Source of the DNA: Norana najaformis
Taxonomy: Eukaryota > Annelida > Clitellata > Crassiclitellata > Hormogastridae
NCBI GenBank assembly: GCA_964023275.1
Contig: OZ029915.1
Span: forward strand, 21,790,775-21,854,774
DNA: 64,000 bases
Direction: 5' to 3'
Made by a program: the position numbers and the translations under genes. The notes below the pieces were generated by a model. The model had not been told where the DNA came from. It ran no database searches and saw nothing but the letters and a program-made list of their open reading frames with translations. How positions within the stretch are numbered: the first letter of the stretch is position 1; each line of letters opens with the position of its first letter. Positions 10,811 through 22,320 of the stretch are shown here, piece after piece.

Positions 10811-11240
10811 AGGGCAGGAAATAGACTTAGTGTAATATCGACAGATAGACGAAGTGAAGAGGGAGTGTGTGGGAGGGTGAGAAATACTTTGGTATAGAAA
10901 GAATGAAAGAATTAGCGATAGAGAATGTGAATGAGAAAGAATAAAGTGCAATAGACAGATATATGCAAAGTTATGAAGGCTGAGAATCAGATAAAGTAGA
11001 TAAGACAGACAGACGTTGCCAGAGAAGAAATCACTGCTAGGAATGTTAACCTGTCGGCAATGATCTGCATCTTTCGTCCATTCATTCATTCGTCCTTACA
11101 TCCATCGGAGAGTCAATCAGTCAGTCCAATCCCTGCTATCCCCTTCCACTGACTCCATACGTCTTTCCCAACTCCTGGTCATCACCCGCCGAACATAACT
11201 AGCGCTCAGTCAGAAGAACTGTTCTGATGCTAACGGAACA
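10811..11240. other. Non-coding, purine-rich then mixed
   Basis: AGAGAATGAGAAAG-type sequence continues to about 11040, followed by ordinary sequence with (CATT)n at 11078-11090. No gene is seen. Confidence 0.5.
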
Positions 11241-11384
11241 GATGATGATGAGTTCCCTGCCCGAAGGCAGGCCCATTGGCTTTATGCCACCCGGGGATGA
11301 GATTAGTGAGGTTGTTTCCCGTTGTCTTCATCACAGACAATTGTGGGTGAACAACTTGTCCAAGGTGGCTACGCAGTGAGTTGA
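11241..11384 (+). repeat. Interspersed repeat F, copy 1
   Basis: GATGATGATGAGTTCCCTGC is followed by CATTGGCTTTATGCCACCCG and ACAGACAATTGTGGGTGA. The copy at 23636-23785 is about 85-90% identical by eye, in the same orientation. No coding frame is shared, so it is probably a SINE or MITE fragment of unknown class. Confidence 0.75.
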
Positions 11385-12125
11385 AGAAACTAGCACAGAA
11401 GTTTCACAGTGTTTTGTTCAATAGAACTATGTGTAACCTTGAAGCAAATGCTGCAGTCAATGTACAGTCCTGTGTGTAAACAAACTGTCTTTTGCAAAGA
11501 AGCTTATATCATTTAGTTTAATCGTTTAAGATTATATCAAAGTTCAGGTAGAGAATCAAACACGTCTAATTCAAATATCTCTTAAACAGCTCATTCCGTT
11601 GATTGTGTCGGAAGGTCCACTCAAAATCGCAGGCGCTATAACAATGCACGGATGTTGCAAGAATGACAGAAAGTTAGTAAGTAAGTTAGCTAGTTATCCA
11701 AGCACTTAATATAGCGGCGTTTTGAACCCCAGAAAGCGCTGCCTACGCTTGGCGGTAAGATATCATTATGAAGAAAAAAGTTCAATAACAAGCAACTGGT
11801 ATTAACTGGCGGACCCCCTCACTCTTGTACAGCCCAATCGAAGGATTTCCACCCAAAGTTGCCAGTTGACAGAGCGTTTGGACTGCATTGCGTCGAGGTC
11901 GAGGAACAGACAACAGATGAAAGTTCGCCGCACACGGTTACTTCAACGTCCAGCAGACCCTCGTATAGAAGGTAGAAGACAGAACGAACGGATTTCTTCC
12001 GAGCTGCAGTGACTTTTTGTGCGTTTGGACGGAATTTGCTGCAAGTGATCAAATCTTCCCACCATGGGACTAATTCACCTATCCAGCAGAAATATGTAAG
12101 CCCTCTACAACAGGAAAATTTTTTA
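11385..12125. other. Non-coding stretch
   Basis: The minus frame 12052-11819 (77 codons) has no recognised motif. A GTAAGTTAGCTAGTTA-type degenerate run lies at 11670-11700. Nothing else is supportable. Confidence 0.45.
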
Positions 12126-12310
12126 TTCGGTAAAGGAATGACGAAGTGAGTCTTTGAAGTGGCGTCGGCTGTCAGCCATGGAGAGGTTCTGTGATATATT
12201 GGCCGGATGGCGATGAATGCCTGTTCTGCAACGACAAGGTGCGCCGAGGGATATCCGAATGCTGTGTTCTACCATCTACGAGGGACTGCTGGAAAGTGGA
12301 GTTATCGAGT
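12126..12310 (+). repeat. Interspersed repeat G, copy 1
   Basis: TTCGGTAAAGGAATGAC, then GGAGAGGTTCTG, ATTGGCCGG, GAATGCCTGTTCT and a CTACGAG block. It matches 56822-57000 in the same order and orientation. The second copy leads into a LINE RT C-terminus at 57060, so G may be the degenerate upstream coding part of that LINE. Confidence 0.6.
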
Positions 12311-12399
12311 TCCGAGGTCCTCATGATTCCTCCTCCTCGAAGGGACTTTGAACCTTGAACTCTGAACATAGCGCCAGTTGTCAATTGGGAATTGGTCGG

Positions 12400-13480
12400 A
12401 AGCAATCTGCGTGTGTGCGGTGGCCGCCATTGGTGACAATTCTAATTATTTGAGCATCATTTGCTTATTGGTGAACTATTGTTCTTAATAAACTTTTGCC
12501 CCATTTAAGCTATCGTAGGCAGAACTTTTATGAGGTGCTTCAAAAGCGCCGTATTATGCGCCCAGATGGTTAACTAAATCCAGGTTAGATTAGATAAGTA
12601 TATTGTGATTTATCTCCTTTGGTACTGTTGTTAACCGACTTTACTGTTAAGAACCCACTTCGTCTTACTGTATATAACATGAGCTTATACTCTCTGCTTA
12701 CGCCTTATTTTGTCTTACCTTACCACAACACAGCTCGCGTTGACTAAATATACCTACCGCCAAATGCCTATGTGAGGTTTCATCGGTTTTTAGCATTTGT
12801 CTGTTTTCATTATCTCTTTTCTGCCTCGTTAGTTACGTCGCAGTTGCACCTGGGGCTTCAATCTGTTTCGCAATATGAATTCCTCCGCTTATTTACATAC
12901 CTAGATTCTTCGACAAAGGCCGCCGATGCGCCGCTATATCGGTCCGTGTTTTGGCGTTCCTAGACGAGCCTAAGAAATCCGCATGGCAGAAATCGACGCG
13001 CAAATTAGTTAAATGGCAGACGAAACTCGCGCTTTAATTAAGCTGGAAAACAAACACAGAATTCCATGGAATCCAGCGCGAAAAGGAAAGTCGCTGTGTA
13101 TGCCGTCGACGACCCCTGGCGGCAGCAGCTGGCGTGCTTATGATCCAGGTAACACCTAAAGCCTCAACCGCCGTTCACCTGTCTATACGGACTTCGCTCC
13201 GGCTGTAGTTGCTTTGCCGCTTTTTACGATGATTTTATTGCCAGGTTTCCAAGGCGTCTGCTTTAAATTCATCGACGTCTTCAGCGAAGGCAGGCAGTTA
13301 GTCGGTGGTTGGAGTCCAAGACAGAAGAGGTCCTAAGCGCACAGGTCGACGATGCCTAATCAGATTTGAAAAGTTGCTAACTGCGTTCTGAATCTTTTGA
13401 TCAGAAAAGGATCAAATGTCAAACTTAACGAATGAATTACTGTTTGCAGCTGAAACATGCAACTGGCCAGCTAGCTAGCT
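12400..13480. other. Non-coding stretch
   Basis: No exon is convincing. The plus frame 12772-12963 starts with hydrophobic residues but has no homology I recognise. GC content rises at 13070-13330 without a usable frame. Confidence 0.4.
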
Positions 13481-13484
13481 GGCT

Positions 13485-13700
13485 GGTTGCGTGGATGGAT
13501 GAATAGGTGGATGGATAGATGAACTGGTGGATGGATGAATGGATGGATAGATGGATGGATGGATGGACAAATGGACAGACGGACGAATGGATGGATGGAT
13601 GGATGGACAAATGGACAGATGGACGAATGGATGGATGGATGAATGGATGATTGGATGGATGAACGGAAGGGCGGACGGATGGATCTATGGGTGGAAAAAC
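13485..13700. repeat. (ATGG)n microsatellite
   Basis: About 215 bp of degenerate GGAT/ATGG tetranucleotides with internal 30-40 bp higher-order repeats (ATGGACAAATGGACAGA). The His/Pro/Ser-rich minus frame is its translation. A shorter relative lies at 39098-39160. Confidence 0.85.
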
Positions 13701-14240
13701 TGATGGATGCACAGTATGACTAACAGATTCAGAAACAGTTAGCCAAATTCTTTCCGCTTTATAGCCGAGTTTTGTCTGGCGAGCGACTCGACAAGAATGC
13801 AGGCTGCATGGCAGTTCGACACACCTCAGCCATAGTCTGTCAGAGTGATTGACATTCTGATAGCATCGTTGCTTGACTGCATGACAGTCAGGGTATAAAT
13901 TTAGACCAATAGTATGTGCTTTAAAAAGTAGCTCCTTCGACGCGTCCTTGATGTTTTTCTCATGATGCATTGCTGAACAACTAGAACAATCCTCTAGAAA
14001 TCTGCAGTTTGACCATGCAACAGTAACAAACTAGAATGCAGAAAACACTATGGGAATCAGACTGCAATCATAGGTCAGTGTTTACAGCGTTTTTGACTCT
14101 CAAAGATCATAATAATTAGCATGCGGTAGAATTCTTCAATGCCAGTTACCACTGTTTTTTCTTTCTTTTATCTATTTCATTTTGTCTTTCTTTCTTCTCT
14201 GTTCTTTTGCTTATATCTATCTTTCTGCAGGTGGCACACA

Positions 14241-14399
<159 letters not shown>

Positions 14400-15240
14400 C
14401 AGGAAACAAGTAGTAGATCTATTGAATTGGTTCTCAAGCTGAGGCCTATGGCTCCAATGGCCCTGAAGTCCGACATCGCGTGGCTCTAGCGGAACTGTAA
14501 GAGCAGTCTAAAGCGACGAGCAAGGAGTTCCAGCGTGACGCCCGAGGAAGACAGTTATTCTCAGAAGGCACAGCACACACCATTAACACCGTTAACACCA
14601 TTAACTACAATTAACTCTGAAACCTGCCGACGCGCGACGCAGTTGCTGCATGATTCAGTGAGAGGCGATAACGACGACCATGATTATGATGACGACAAGT
14701 AAGATGCTGGTGCTGATTTCCACGGAAGCCTTCTAAATGATAATTATCTTGGTAATTATCCATTCGCCCGCGGGTGAATTTGTCAACCTTATCAAGCTGT
14801 AATATCATTTGAACTAAAGAACAGCGCTTTCAAGAGGTTGTTAAACGACACTATATAAATTTTCAGATACATGTATACAGACATACATGATTATTGTTAT
14901 TTTCATTATTGTCATTATTAACCGGAGGTAATTGTAATTCCTCAGGAGACACAAAAAATCGTCAGCAGATGACTGATGACATCTGGAACAGCTGCATCTC
15001 ACATTATTATTTTTATATATATTTATTATTAATATTATTTTATTTATTTATTTGTTATTATTATTATTGTTATTATTATTATTGTTTTAAATTTTCAAAC
15101 TGCAAAATTAGAACGCTAATGTGACATTGCGAAGAAATGTTCGTATACCGATAGGGGCTATATTTCAGAGATTTAAATCTCGGGCTGGCACAATCCGTAC
15201 ACGGAAAAACTTAAATGGCGTGGCACTCATTCAAACGGGC
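14400..15240. other. Non-coding, AT-rich with TTA repeats
   Basis: Positions 15000-15090 are an interrupted (TTA/TTTA)n tract. A short ACACCATTAACACCGTTAAC triplication lies at 14577-14610. No gene is seen. Confidence 0.5.
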
Positions 15241-15339
15241 AAAGGTGGCGAAGGATCTCATCCGGTAAATTCATTGTAGAATGAACAAGATCGAGACCAT
15301 ACGGTCGCTGTATAAAAATATGTGCATTTACATTTATCC
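15241..15339 (+). repeat. Interspersed repeat H, copy 1
   Basis: GGCGAAGGATCTCATCC, then GATCGAGACCATACGGTCGC and TTTACATTTATCC. It aligns with 51286-51388 (plus) and with the reverse complements of 61659-61770 and 18887-18945. The copies share an AT-rich TACATTTATA end, consistent with a small SINE or MITE. Confidence 0.7.
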
Positions 15340-15809
15340 AGTGGCCCACATCCAACCACTACAAGCAATTGCGCATAAGCTATGAGATCTTTTGATCAAT
15401 TCATATGAGAGGCAACTAATGTGTGTCATTTCGTAAAACTCTTGTATAGTTTACCAGACAACTTGACAAGGGCATTCACAATAAACTGGACGACTTTTCC
15501 GTCTGAAGGAGAGTAAGGTTGGCATCGGCCAAGAGTCAGAATTGGAGTGACTCAGGCGAAAATCGTTGTCAAGCCAAGTCGATCAATGAGAAATGTCGTT
15601 CATGCAGGTGCGTTTTTGTTGTTGCTGTGTATAAAGGCCTACTTCAGGAGACATGGCATATCCTTCGCCATCAGGACGAAATCTCTCAGGATTGTTGTTG
15701 AACAAATGCGCGCAACTGATGGACGAAAACCTTACCTGACATTATAAAAAATATATAATTGCATATTAGGTTTTACCATGGGTCTACGTTTGCAAGATTT
15801 GTTTCAAGC

Positions 15810-16316
15810 CTAAAGGACTTCTTTGAACTCTTCCGCCCCTATAAGATTCCTGTCACTATCGGACAGCTCAAGAAGTGATATTGTAAATAATTGCGCTGCA
15901 TAACTCGTCTGATTGAGCTCACATTTTCCAGATACCACGCAGTGTTCTGATCGGCGAGATAGGATCAGCGGTACACAGACTTCGAAGCAAATACACGGCC
16001 CAAACGGGATCGTTTCATCATCAACCGAGCCCGTAAATACACCAGTGAAGCCATTCGTACAGACAGCGATGCCAGATTGCTGATGGCGAGCATAGGTGGC
16101 AGCAGTAGCGCTCTCTGCCAAATCATCACTCTTTATATACACAGCTTCGTGGACCACTTCGTTAGCATAAACACATTTATCACGACGACGTCTGATCTGT
16201 GTTTTATTGTTCTGGTTTACCGTCGAAAGCGAAATTCTCTCAGATTCTTGCGGAATAGTGGAACTGATGATGTTTGCCGTTAATAGACTGACATAAAATT
16301 CAGCCGACATTCGCAT
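15810..16316 (-). CDS. 168-codon ORF, unrecognised, weak candidate
   Basis: An uninterrupted ATG-to-stop minus frame with mixed, non-repetitive composition, which sets it apart from the microsatellite frames nearby. It contains a RRRR basic run at about residues 42-45 and Cys residues spread over residues 48-131. There is no signal peptide or clear membrane helix, and no family is recognised. Frames of this length are expected once or twice by chance in 64 kb, so it may be spurious. No splice context or poly(A) signal helps decide. Confidence 0.25.
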   Translation of the reverse strand: MRMSAEFYVSLLTANIISSTIPQESERISLSTVNQNNKTQIRRRRDKCVYANEVVHEAVYIKSDDLAESATAATYARHQQSGIAVCTNGFTGVFTGSVDDETIPFGPCICFEVCVPLILSRRSEHCVVSGKCELNQTSYAAQLFTISLLELSDSDRNLIGAEEFKEVL

Positions 16317-16719
16317 GAACTGTATACAATAGAATCGCGCTTGAGTAACATATATAATAATGACTGCTCATGTATTTGTGTGTGTATATACGAGAATGAT
16401 ACGTGAAATTACGCAGCGTAAGGATACACAGAAGTCACGTCAGGGAGACCAGCTGAACACCAGCGCTACAAGTCCGCAACAGCCAGGTTGTTTGGTCAAT
16501 TTCGGTGCCAGGTAAGAATCCGCGGAGGAGGTTTCAGGCCGAGAGACAGCGTGGTGCTACGGAGGAAATCGTTGGTAATGGCGGTCATTGGATGGTAGAG
16601 GAGGGGAAGGAGAATGGGATAGGGTTTGAAGAGTTTGGTTTCAGGCCTGAGTGGAAGGCGCAGGAGAGAGGGCGAGCGGAGAAGTGCTCTCATTGACAAG
16701 AGAGAAAAGGGGACGAAGT
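16317..16719. other. Non-coding stretch
   Basis: Positions 16505-16700 are GA-rich with open frames on both strands, typical of biased sequence and not of a gene. No motif is recognised. Confidence 0.45.
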
Positions 16720-17290
16720 AGCGTAAGGATATTATGGTTCAACTGTATCCATAACTATACAGAGGAATGATTGAAATGAAGGGAACTGTCGAGACATGAA
16801 CATTTAGAAAGGAGAGAAGGGATAAGAGTAAGTGAGAAAAGGAGAGAAAAAGATAGAATGATGCACAATGATAGAGTGAAAGAGCTAAAAAGTGACAGAT
16901 GATTAAAGACTTATAATCAGCAAACGTTACGGAAAACAAAGGCAGTTAAATAAACATCAAACACGCGAGTACAAGTTGGACAATTACAGGCGACGAGATA
17001 GAAAAGAGCGAAGAAAAGGCAGCCAAACAGAGCCAAATACAGCTCCAGAAACTGGCAGCGAATGAGAAATAAAGGCAGTGGGATAGAGAGAGAAAGATAA
17101 ACAGATGGACAAAGACAGACAAAGACAGAGGCGGAGATAACGATAAAGGAAAGACTGGGATAGAGACAGAGAAATTAAGGGTGTGAGAGAAGAAGTGTGA
17201 GAGAGACAGAGACAGAACTATGTGTAGCTAGACAGACAGAGAGAAAGAGAAAGATCGAGAGGAGATAAAGAGAGAGACAGAAGACCTCCC
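16720..17290. repeat. Purine-rich (GA)n-like tract
   Basis: Over 500 bp in which the plus strand is mainly AGA/GAGA/AAAG. Positions 17060-17285 are the densest. It is degenerate and not a clean tandem repeat. Frames over it are low-complexity. Confidence 0.65.
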
Positions 17291-17571
17291 ACTATGTCTG
17301 TCTGTATGTATAACTCGTGAGTATTCGGTGTTGACTGACTGGACCGTCTTGTTCGTGCCGCTCCCCAAGCGTTGAGTGGTATTTAGTGAAGGCATTCGTT
17401 GGCATTCTCTCTAAGTCGCCACCCACTGCCTGGACCAGATACGCCCACGAGGGAGGCCTTGCAACCGCCCTACCAGCGGTCCGCCAGCCACCCTTCGCGC
17501 AGGGCGATAACACCTTGGCGTCACGACCTGCTGACTCAGATCTCCCGATGCCGTGGTAACTAATTTCACCT

Positions 17572-17600
17572 TCAGCAGCAGCAGCAGCAGCAGCAGCAGA
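17572..17600. repeat. (CAG)9 microsatellite
   Basis: A pure CAG run of 29 bp in non-coding context. The GC-richer flank at 17340-17520 is open on the minus strand for 73 codons, but no domain is recognisable. Confidence 0.9.
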
Positions 17601-18448
17601 TAGGAGGAAAGATTTACCCAGCAGAACGCGACACCGTGGCCCGGTGATAGGCGCGCGTGAACTTCAGAATTAATGTCAATCAGGAATGCGTGAAATATAT
17701 CAGGAATACATAAAATGTCTACGTATTACATGAATTATACGGCGCTGCCTGGAGGCATTCAGAGCTCCCGCTGATTGCCTGGCAGGCATGCGGAGAGGCA
17801 CGCACACGCGCGAGACACCCAGGTAAACCAACAGATAAGACGGCGGCAAAACGGGCGAGCCGATATGATGACCGACTGACAGATCGACAGACAAAGGCAG
17901 GCAGACAGGCAGGAAAACAGAGACAGGGAGAAAAGCAGACAAGCAGACTTACAGGAAAACAGTTAGACATAAACGAATGCAGTCGCTCGGGCAGAACTAA
18001 GGGCAGCCGGAAGGACACACACAGATGGACAGATGTCAGACGGATAGACGAACTTACAGTTAACCAAGAGGACTGAGGATGAACAGACTGACGGGTAGAC
18101 ATGCAACCAGGGAAGTAGGGAGAAATAGGAAAACACAATGAGACAAAACAGACAGTAGACAGAAAGATAAACCAAGATATAGGAAAACAGACAGACTGAT
18201 CCACCAAGAGACACACGCATACACCAACGCACAGACAAGCAGTCAGGCAGGCGAACAAACATGAAAAAACATGAAAACATGAACATATGAGAATAGCCAC
18301 CCATACCAAAAAGACGAACCGCAGCTAAAATACATACTCATCAGCCAGCAATAAATGTGGTTAGACCTGTAGGCCTTCCGAAAGTTAAAGAACATTTTTG
18401 GTATAGTCTATTTCTGTGGCAACTGCTGTATTAACAGTAGTCGTAATT

Positions 18449-18452
<4 letters not shown>
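17601..18452. repeat. Degenerate ACAG/GACAGAC-rich region
   Basis: Positions 17870-18260 contain scattered GACAGAC, AGACAGG and ACAGAC units. The Cys/Leu/Val/Ser-rich minus frames (up to 196 codons) that cross it are translations of this bias, as at 10620-10810. No gene is called. Confidence 0.6.

Positions 18453-18529
<77 letters not shown>
18453..18529. repeat. (AT)n microsatellite, 77 bp
   Basis: A pure alternating AT run. Confidence 0.95.
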
Positions 18530-18532
<3 letters not shown>

Positions 18533-18886
18533 GCATTTTGAGAGAAAACTCATCAGAGGTGCTCCCTCTCTGACACTACAAGACCATAATCGAATAGAAA
18601 GGGTCTTCAATCGCTGGCCTTATTTAACAATAAGAAAAAATGACTAGGCCTAAGATTCGCAAACGAAACATTTTGCTGGCAATAATAGGTAAGTAGGATT
18701 ACATCGAGAATATCTAAGTTTGCGAATAATAAACAAGGAGCGAAGACACTGCGGGAGGATCAAAGAAGGATCTAGGAAAAATTTTCATATGAAAAAGGAA
18801 GAAAGGAGTTAAAAATGAGAAAGAAACGGACTTAGGTGTGAATATGCATTACGGTGCAAAACGTTACAGACTGAAATGTAAATGTA

Positions 18887-18945
18887 CATGGTTTTATATA
18901 GCAACCGTATACGGCCTTAATCCTGTTCATTTTTGACTGAATATG
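18887..18945 (-). repeat. Interspersed repeat H, inverted copy
   Basis: TTTATATAGCAACCGTAT followed by GGCCTTAATCCTGTTC is the reverse complement of the repeat H core at 15241 and 51286. Confidence 0.55.
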
Positions 18946-19129
18946 CATAAAGCAGCTAAGAAGAGACTAACTTAACCATTGGCATGACAAGAGGACATTA
19001 GGTAGTAGGAACACGACTCGGGCTGTACAAATCATTGATCAAGCCATAATTAAAGTAAAGCATTTAAGTAAGGGATCCGTACCTGAGATAAGACAGTGTA
19101 ACAAGAGAAACTGCAGATGAGCCTCCTAC

Positions 19130-19280
19130 GAAAAGATATTAGATATAAGAATATGAGCCTTCAAGAACGGTCGAAAACCTATGGGTTAACAACAGTGGAA
19201 AGAAGAGACAGAGGGGACTTGATTGAAGCTTACAAGATTATCAGTGGAAAAGCAGAAAAGCCTAGGAGACGTTCTTTGAA
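19130..19280 (+). pseudogene. LINE reverse transcriptase C-terminal fragment
   Basis: From about 19158 the plus frame reads LQERSKTYGLTTVERRDRGD followed by LIEAYKIISGK. This is the thumb-side motif of many LINE RTs (a leucine-rich ERRxRGDLIExYK pattern). The sequence before and after is not in a usable frame, so this is an orphan fragment. The clade cannot be fixed. Confidence 0.7.
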
Positions 19281-20310
19281 TTAGCAACAAACAAGGCATC
19301 TCGTTGTGCTATAATATGAATTATTTAAAACGACAGACAGGAAGTTCAAGGCAGAAATTGTGGATTTGTTATGTTATGCTATGCTATGTTGTGTGATGTT
19401 GTATCATGTTGTGTCGTGTTAGGTATGTCATTTTCTAAAACAAACGCACATGTTTTCTCTGATACCTAGGTTTATCCAGAATGAAGGTACGTTCTGAAAT
19501 CGGAGCGAATCTGTAAAATGCAATGGTTGCATCTCACGCACTCCCATTAAGTTTGTCGCAAGGTTAGAATTTTCACGAGAAGTGACTTAAATGAGAATTT
19601 AGAGAATTGTTGATTAAACCCTGGTAGGCAGTTTAGTTCTTTGTCGATCGATGACATTGAAGGAAGACATCGGAAGACTGTTCTACTGACGCAGGTTGGA
19701 ACACAAAATCAACTGTGAAGTGCTAAGAATGATGGAAGAACGGAGATCGTTCATAAATACAATAGGAGGACAAATCTGAAATGGATCGGCAAAAGGGGAA
19801 GAAAAAGAAAAACAAGAAGAAGATGGAGAGGAAGAGGAGGAGGACGAGATAAAGAAGAACATGACAACGAAAACAAAGACGAAGAAGAACAATAATTGCA
19901 AATAAAAGGCCGTGCATATATATATTAGTCAGACTAGATGATTCAAAACGAGATTAACCACACAGATTCCGCAGCGAAAGGCATTAAAGGGGTTTTTAGT
20001 TAGTGAAAGATATTTCGTAGGCCTCTGTTAGTTTTAGTACGTGGGGATCATGTATCAGTCCATCCACCTGGAACAATCTGTAATACGGCATCCGAAGAGT
20101 TCTTCCTGAGGCTGTTCAAAAACATTCCAGCTTATCTTTCCGAGATCGAGTATGCAGCCGTGTTTGCGGCATTTTTAAGGGATTGTGCATACATATAAAC
20201 ATATGTACATTATACAACTTAACCTGCCATAACTTCCCCACACCTTCACTGATTACTGATTCTTTAGTGCAGCTATTGCTGTCTCAAAGAAAACGAATCT
20301 ATAGTTTTTT
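19281..20310. other. Non-coding stretch
   Basis: A short TGTTATGCTATGC-type degenerate pentamer run lies at 19368-19425. A purine-rich GAAGAA tract at 19795-19885 gives a Phe/Ser-rich minus frame. No gene is seen. Confidence 0.5.
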
Positions 20311-20319
20311 ACCCATCCT

Positions 20320-20650
20320 ATAAACTCAGCAAAACTTCACCCTTGCAATATCTACGCAGGTCTTTCGCTCAAAACTGAAAACAATCCTCTCCCACGATTC
20401 CTATACGGATTCCTCTTTATCTGTTTGTCTACCTCACCGCTCAATTCTAAGCACCATCCATTGTAGCCGTCTGCCTATCTGACTGTCTGACCCTTGGATC
20501 TTGACCTGGAACCGAATCTGACCCTTCCTGTCTAACGATTTTGTTTTGAATGAGCACCTGTGAATTAACTGGTTCCCACGGCTTAGCTTTCTTTGGGCGC
20601 TGTAGTAATCTCGATTTAACGATTACGATTTCTCCAATTGGCGATTCCAA
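20320..20650 (+). mobile_element. LINE 3' end with (TTACGA)-type tail, copy 1
   Basis: A CTCAAAACTGAAAACA block encodes the FRSKLKTIL end of a LINE RT. It is followed by CTTGGATCTTGACCTGGAAC, GATTTTGTTTTGA and GGGCGCTGTAGTAATCTCG, then an ACGATTACGATT tail. It aligns through its whole length with 32463-32785. This family differs from the (TTAGA)n family in both 3' sequence and tail unit. Confidence 0.75.
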
Positions 20651-20659
20651 ATTCTGTAG

Positions 20660-21020
20660 GTTACTAAAGGTGAATGTGGCACAACAGAATGCATAGTATT
20701 AGTGTTTGCAGATAGGCAGTCAGTCCATCACGGCACTTGTACAGCATATAGTAACCTTCCTTTCCTCTGTTGCTTCTCAGCAGTACGTGTAATCTCTGTC
20801 CGCGCATCTCTTTCTTATCCTTCACCATCCTACTCCGTTCCTCACTCCATCCCTCGTCGTTCTTGATCTACCCTGCTAATTAGGCCCCTCCCTCTCCGCC
20901 CTCCATCTTTTCCTCTCTCTCCCCACCTCTTAATCCTTTCCTTCCCGTTCTACATCCCACCATTTTGCTGCTATAGTCGGACTACCGCCGTGCTCGAAAA
21001 GCCACGGCCATCGACAAATC
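20660..21020. other. Non-coding, pyrimidine-rich in part
   Basis: CTCTCC-rich sequence at 20755-20960. No gene is visible. Confidence 0.5.
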
Positions 21021-21035
21021 ATAACTGCTTATTTA

Positions 21036-21335
21036 TTAGCAATTAACGAAGCCGATCATCGCCTCCCATATGTCTATCGGGCAGAAACGAATCTTGCAAA
21101 AACGCAGTCGGAGTCTCGTCCATGAAACCACGAGAGACTCCGGAGCTTCAAAGGGAGCGTCTGGCCACAGGGAAACTAGCCGGAGGGTGTTTAGAATGCA
21201 GCCTACGACGGTCAGGTTGTTTATGAAGCCGGAGCCCTTTCGAGATATCAAGACGAAGCAGATCAAGATGAGAGACGGAGCCAATTCGAATGCCACGAAC
21301 AGATTTGATAGCAAGTAACCACGATGTTTGCACAG
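21036..21335 (-). CDS. Candidate exon with one membrane-like segment, unrecognised
   Basis: The minus frame is open through about 95 codons to a stop at 21036. Near its start a hydrophobic stretch of about 20 residues (FELAPSLILICFVLI) is followed by the basic turn SRKGSG, a second moderately hydrophobic part (LTVVGCILNTLRLVSL) and a basic tail. This could be part of a multi-pass membrane protein. The opposite strand is also open for 82 codons, which weakens the case. There is no Met near the start (it would have to be spliced from the right), and I recognise no family. Confidence 0.25.
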   Translation of the reverse strand: MCKHRGYLLSNLFVAFELAPSLILICFVLISRKGSGFINNLTVVGCILNTLRLVSLWPDAPFEAPESLVVSWTRLRLRFCKIRFCPIDIWEAMIGFVNC

Positions 21336-21369
21336 GGCACGCGCTCTTTCAAATTATACGAGAAACGCA

Positions 21370-22164
21370 GCCTATCACCTTTGTTTGTTTTATAGGAAAT
21401 TCTTCCAAGTTCCCTAGACTTTTTTTGCTAGAATTCCTTCCAGGGAGAACTGCTTCTCTCTGCCGCCATTGTTCACTGGTTTGGAAACGATTAGCGTAAA
21501 TGCTGTTGAAACGATAAACAAATAGACCTATCCGATGGGAAAACGTCAACAAAAACAACGACAAATGACCGTGATTACGACGACTACTGAGGGAGAAAAT
21601 AATAACATGAGTAGTACAAGCAAACTTTGTTGCTGCTATTTAACAACCAGTGCAACGATTCCTTTGCATTGCATTTAGTGTTTCCACTGTATTTGCTGCA
21701 TGGATTTGTTATTATTTTTTACTGTCGGACAATGGCTGACGATAGACTATGTGTAGGGCTATTGTCACTGCATTATAGCCTAAACATATTGTACTGCATT
21801 TTTATGTTATGCTACATGTATTTGGTAAAATGCAGAATCGAAAAAGTCCATTTCCTTCACTCAGTCCACCCAAAAAAGTCCAGCTCCAATATACAATATT
21901 TTGTGCAAGTGAATGAATCTAGCAAAATAAAAAACCAAAAGTAACACAGTTCTTGCTCTAAATCGCTTAAATTTGCTTCTAAACTGCTAAAAACGATGGC
22001 TGCGGGTCTCCGCCCGGGTAACTGCTGTTTATCACACAGCTACTAGAACAAATACTGGGCTTTCCCTTTCTTCTAACCCTCCTTGTCAGTATCTCATCCG
22101 GCTTACGAAACACTGAATCATCTCTGACAACTAATCTGTAAAGCGAAAAGATAAAGGAAACACG
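21370..22164. other. Non-coding stretch
   Basis: Plus frame 21627-21944 (105 codons) is AT-rich and hydrophobic without a family signature. No other feature is visible. Confidence 0.4.
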
Positions 22165-22320
22165 CTTGCTTACATTAATCTAATCTATTCTAGTTTAATC
22201 TAATAGAACGACTTCGTTATAGCCGTTATCGTAATACACAGGGCATCGATTAGTTATCCCTCCAAGTGAAAGAACAATTATAATTCCTCCGAAGCCTGGT
22301 CCATTGGTCGAAAGATCTTT
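22165..22320 (-). mobile_element. LINE 3' tail, (TTAGA)n family
   Basis: On the minus strand ATCGATGCCCTGTGTATTAC and GATAACGGCTATAACGAAG are followed by imperfect TTAGATT units at 22165-22203. It is collinear with the tail at 1340-1430. Confidence 0.65.

Noticed and set aside
13437..13970. 177-codon His/Pro/Ser-rich minus frame
   Set aside because: Most of it is the (ATGG)n repeat read on the other strand, and the flanks show no domain.
17719..18309. 196-codon Cys/Leu/Val-rich minus frame with signal-like start
   Set aside because: Composition follows the ACAG/GACA-rich tract. The same kind of frame appears at 10583-11089 over another such tract.
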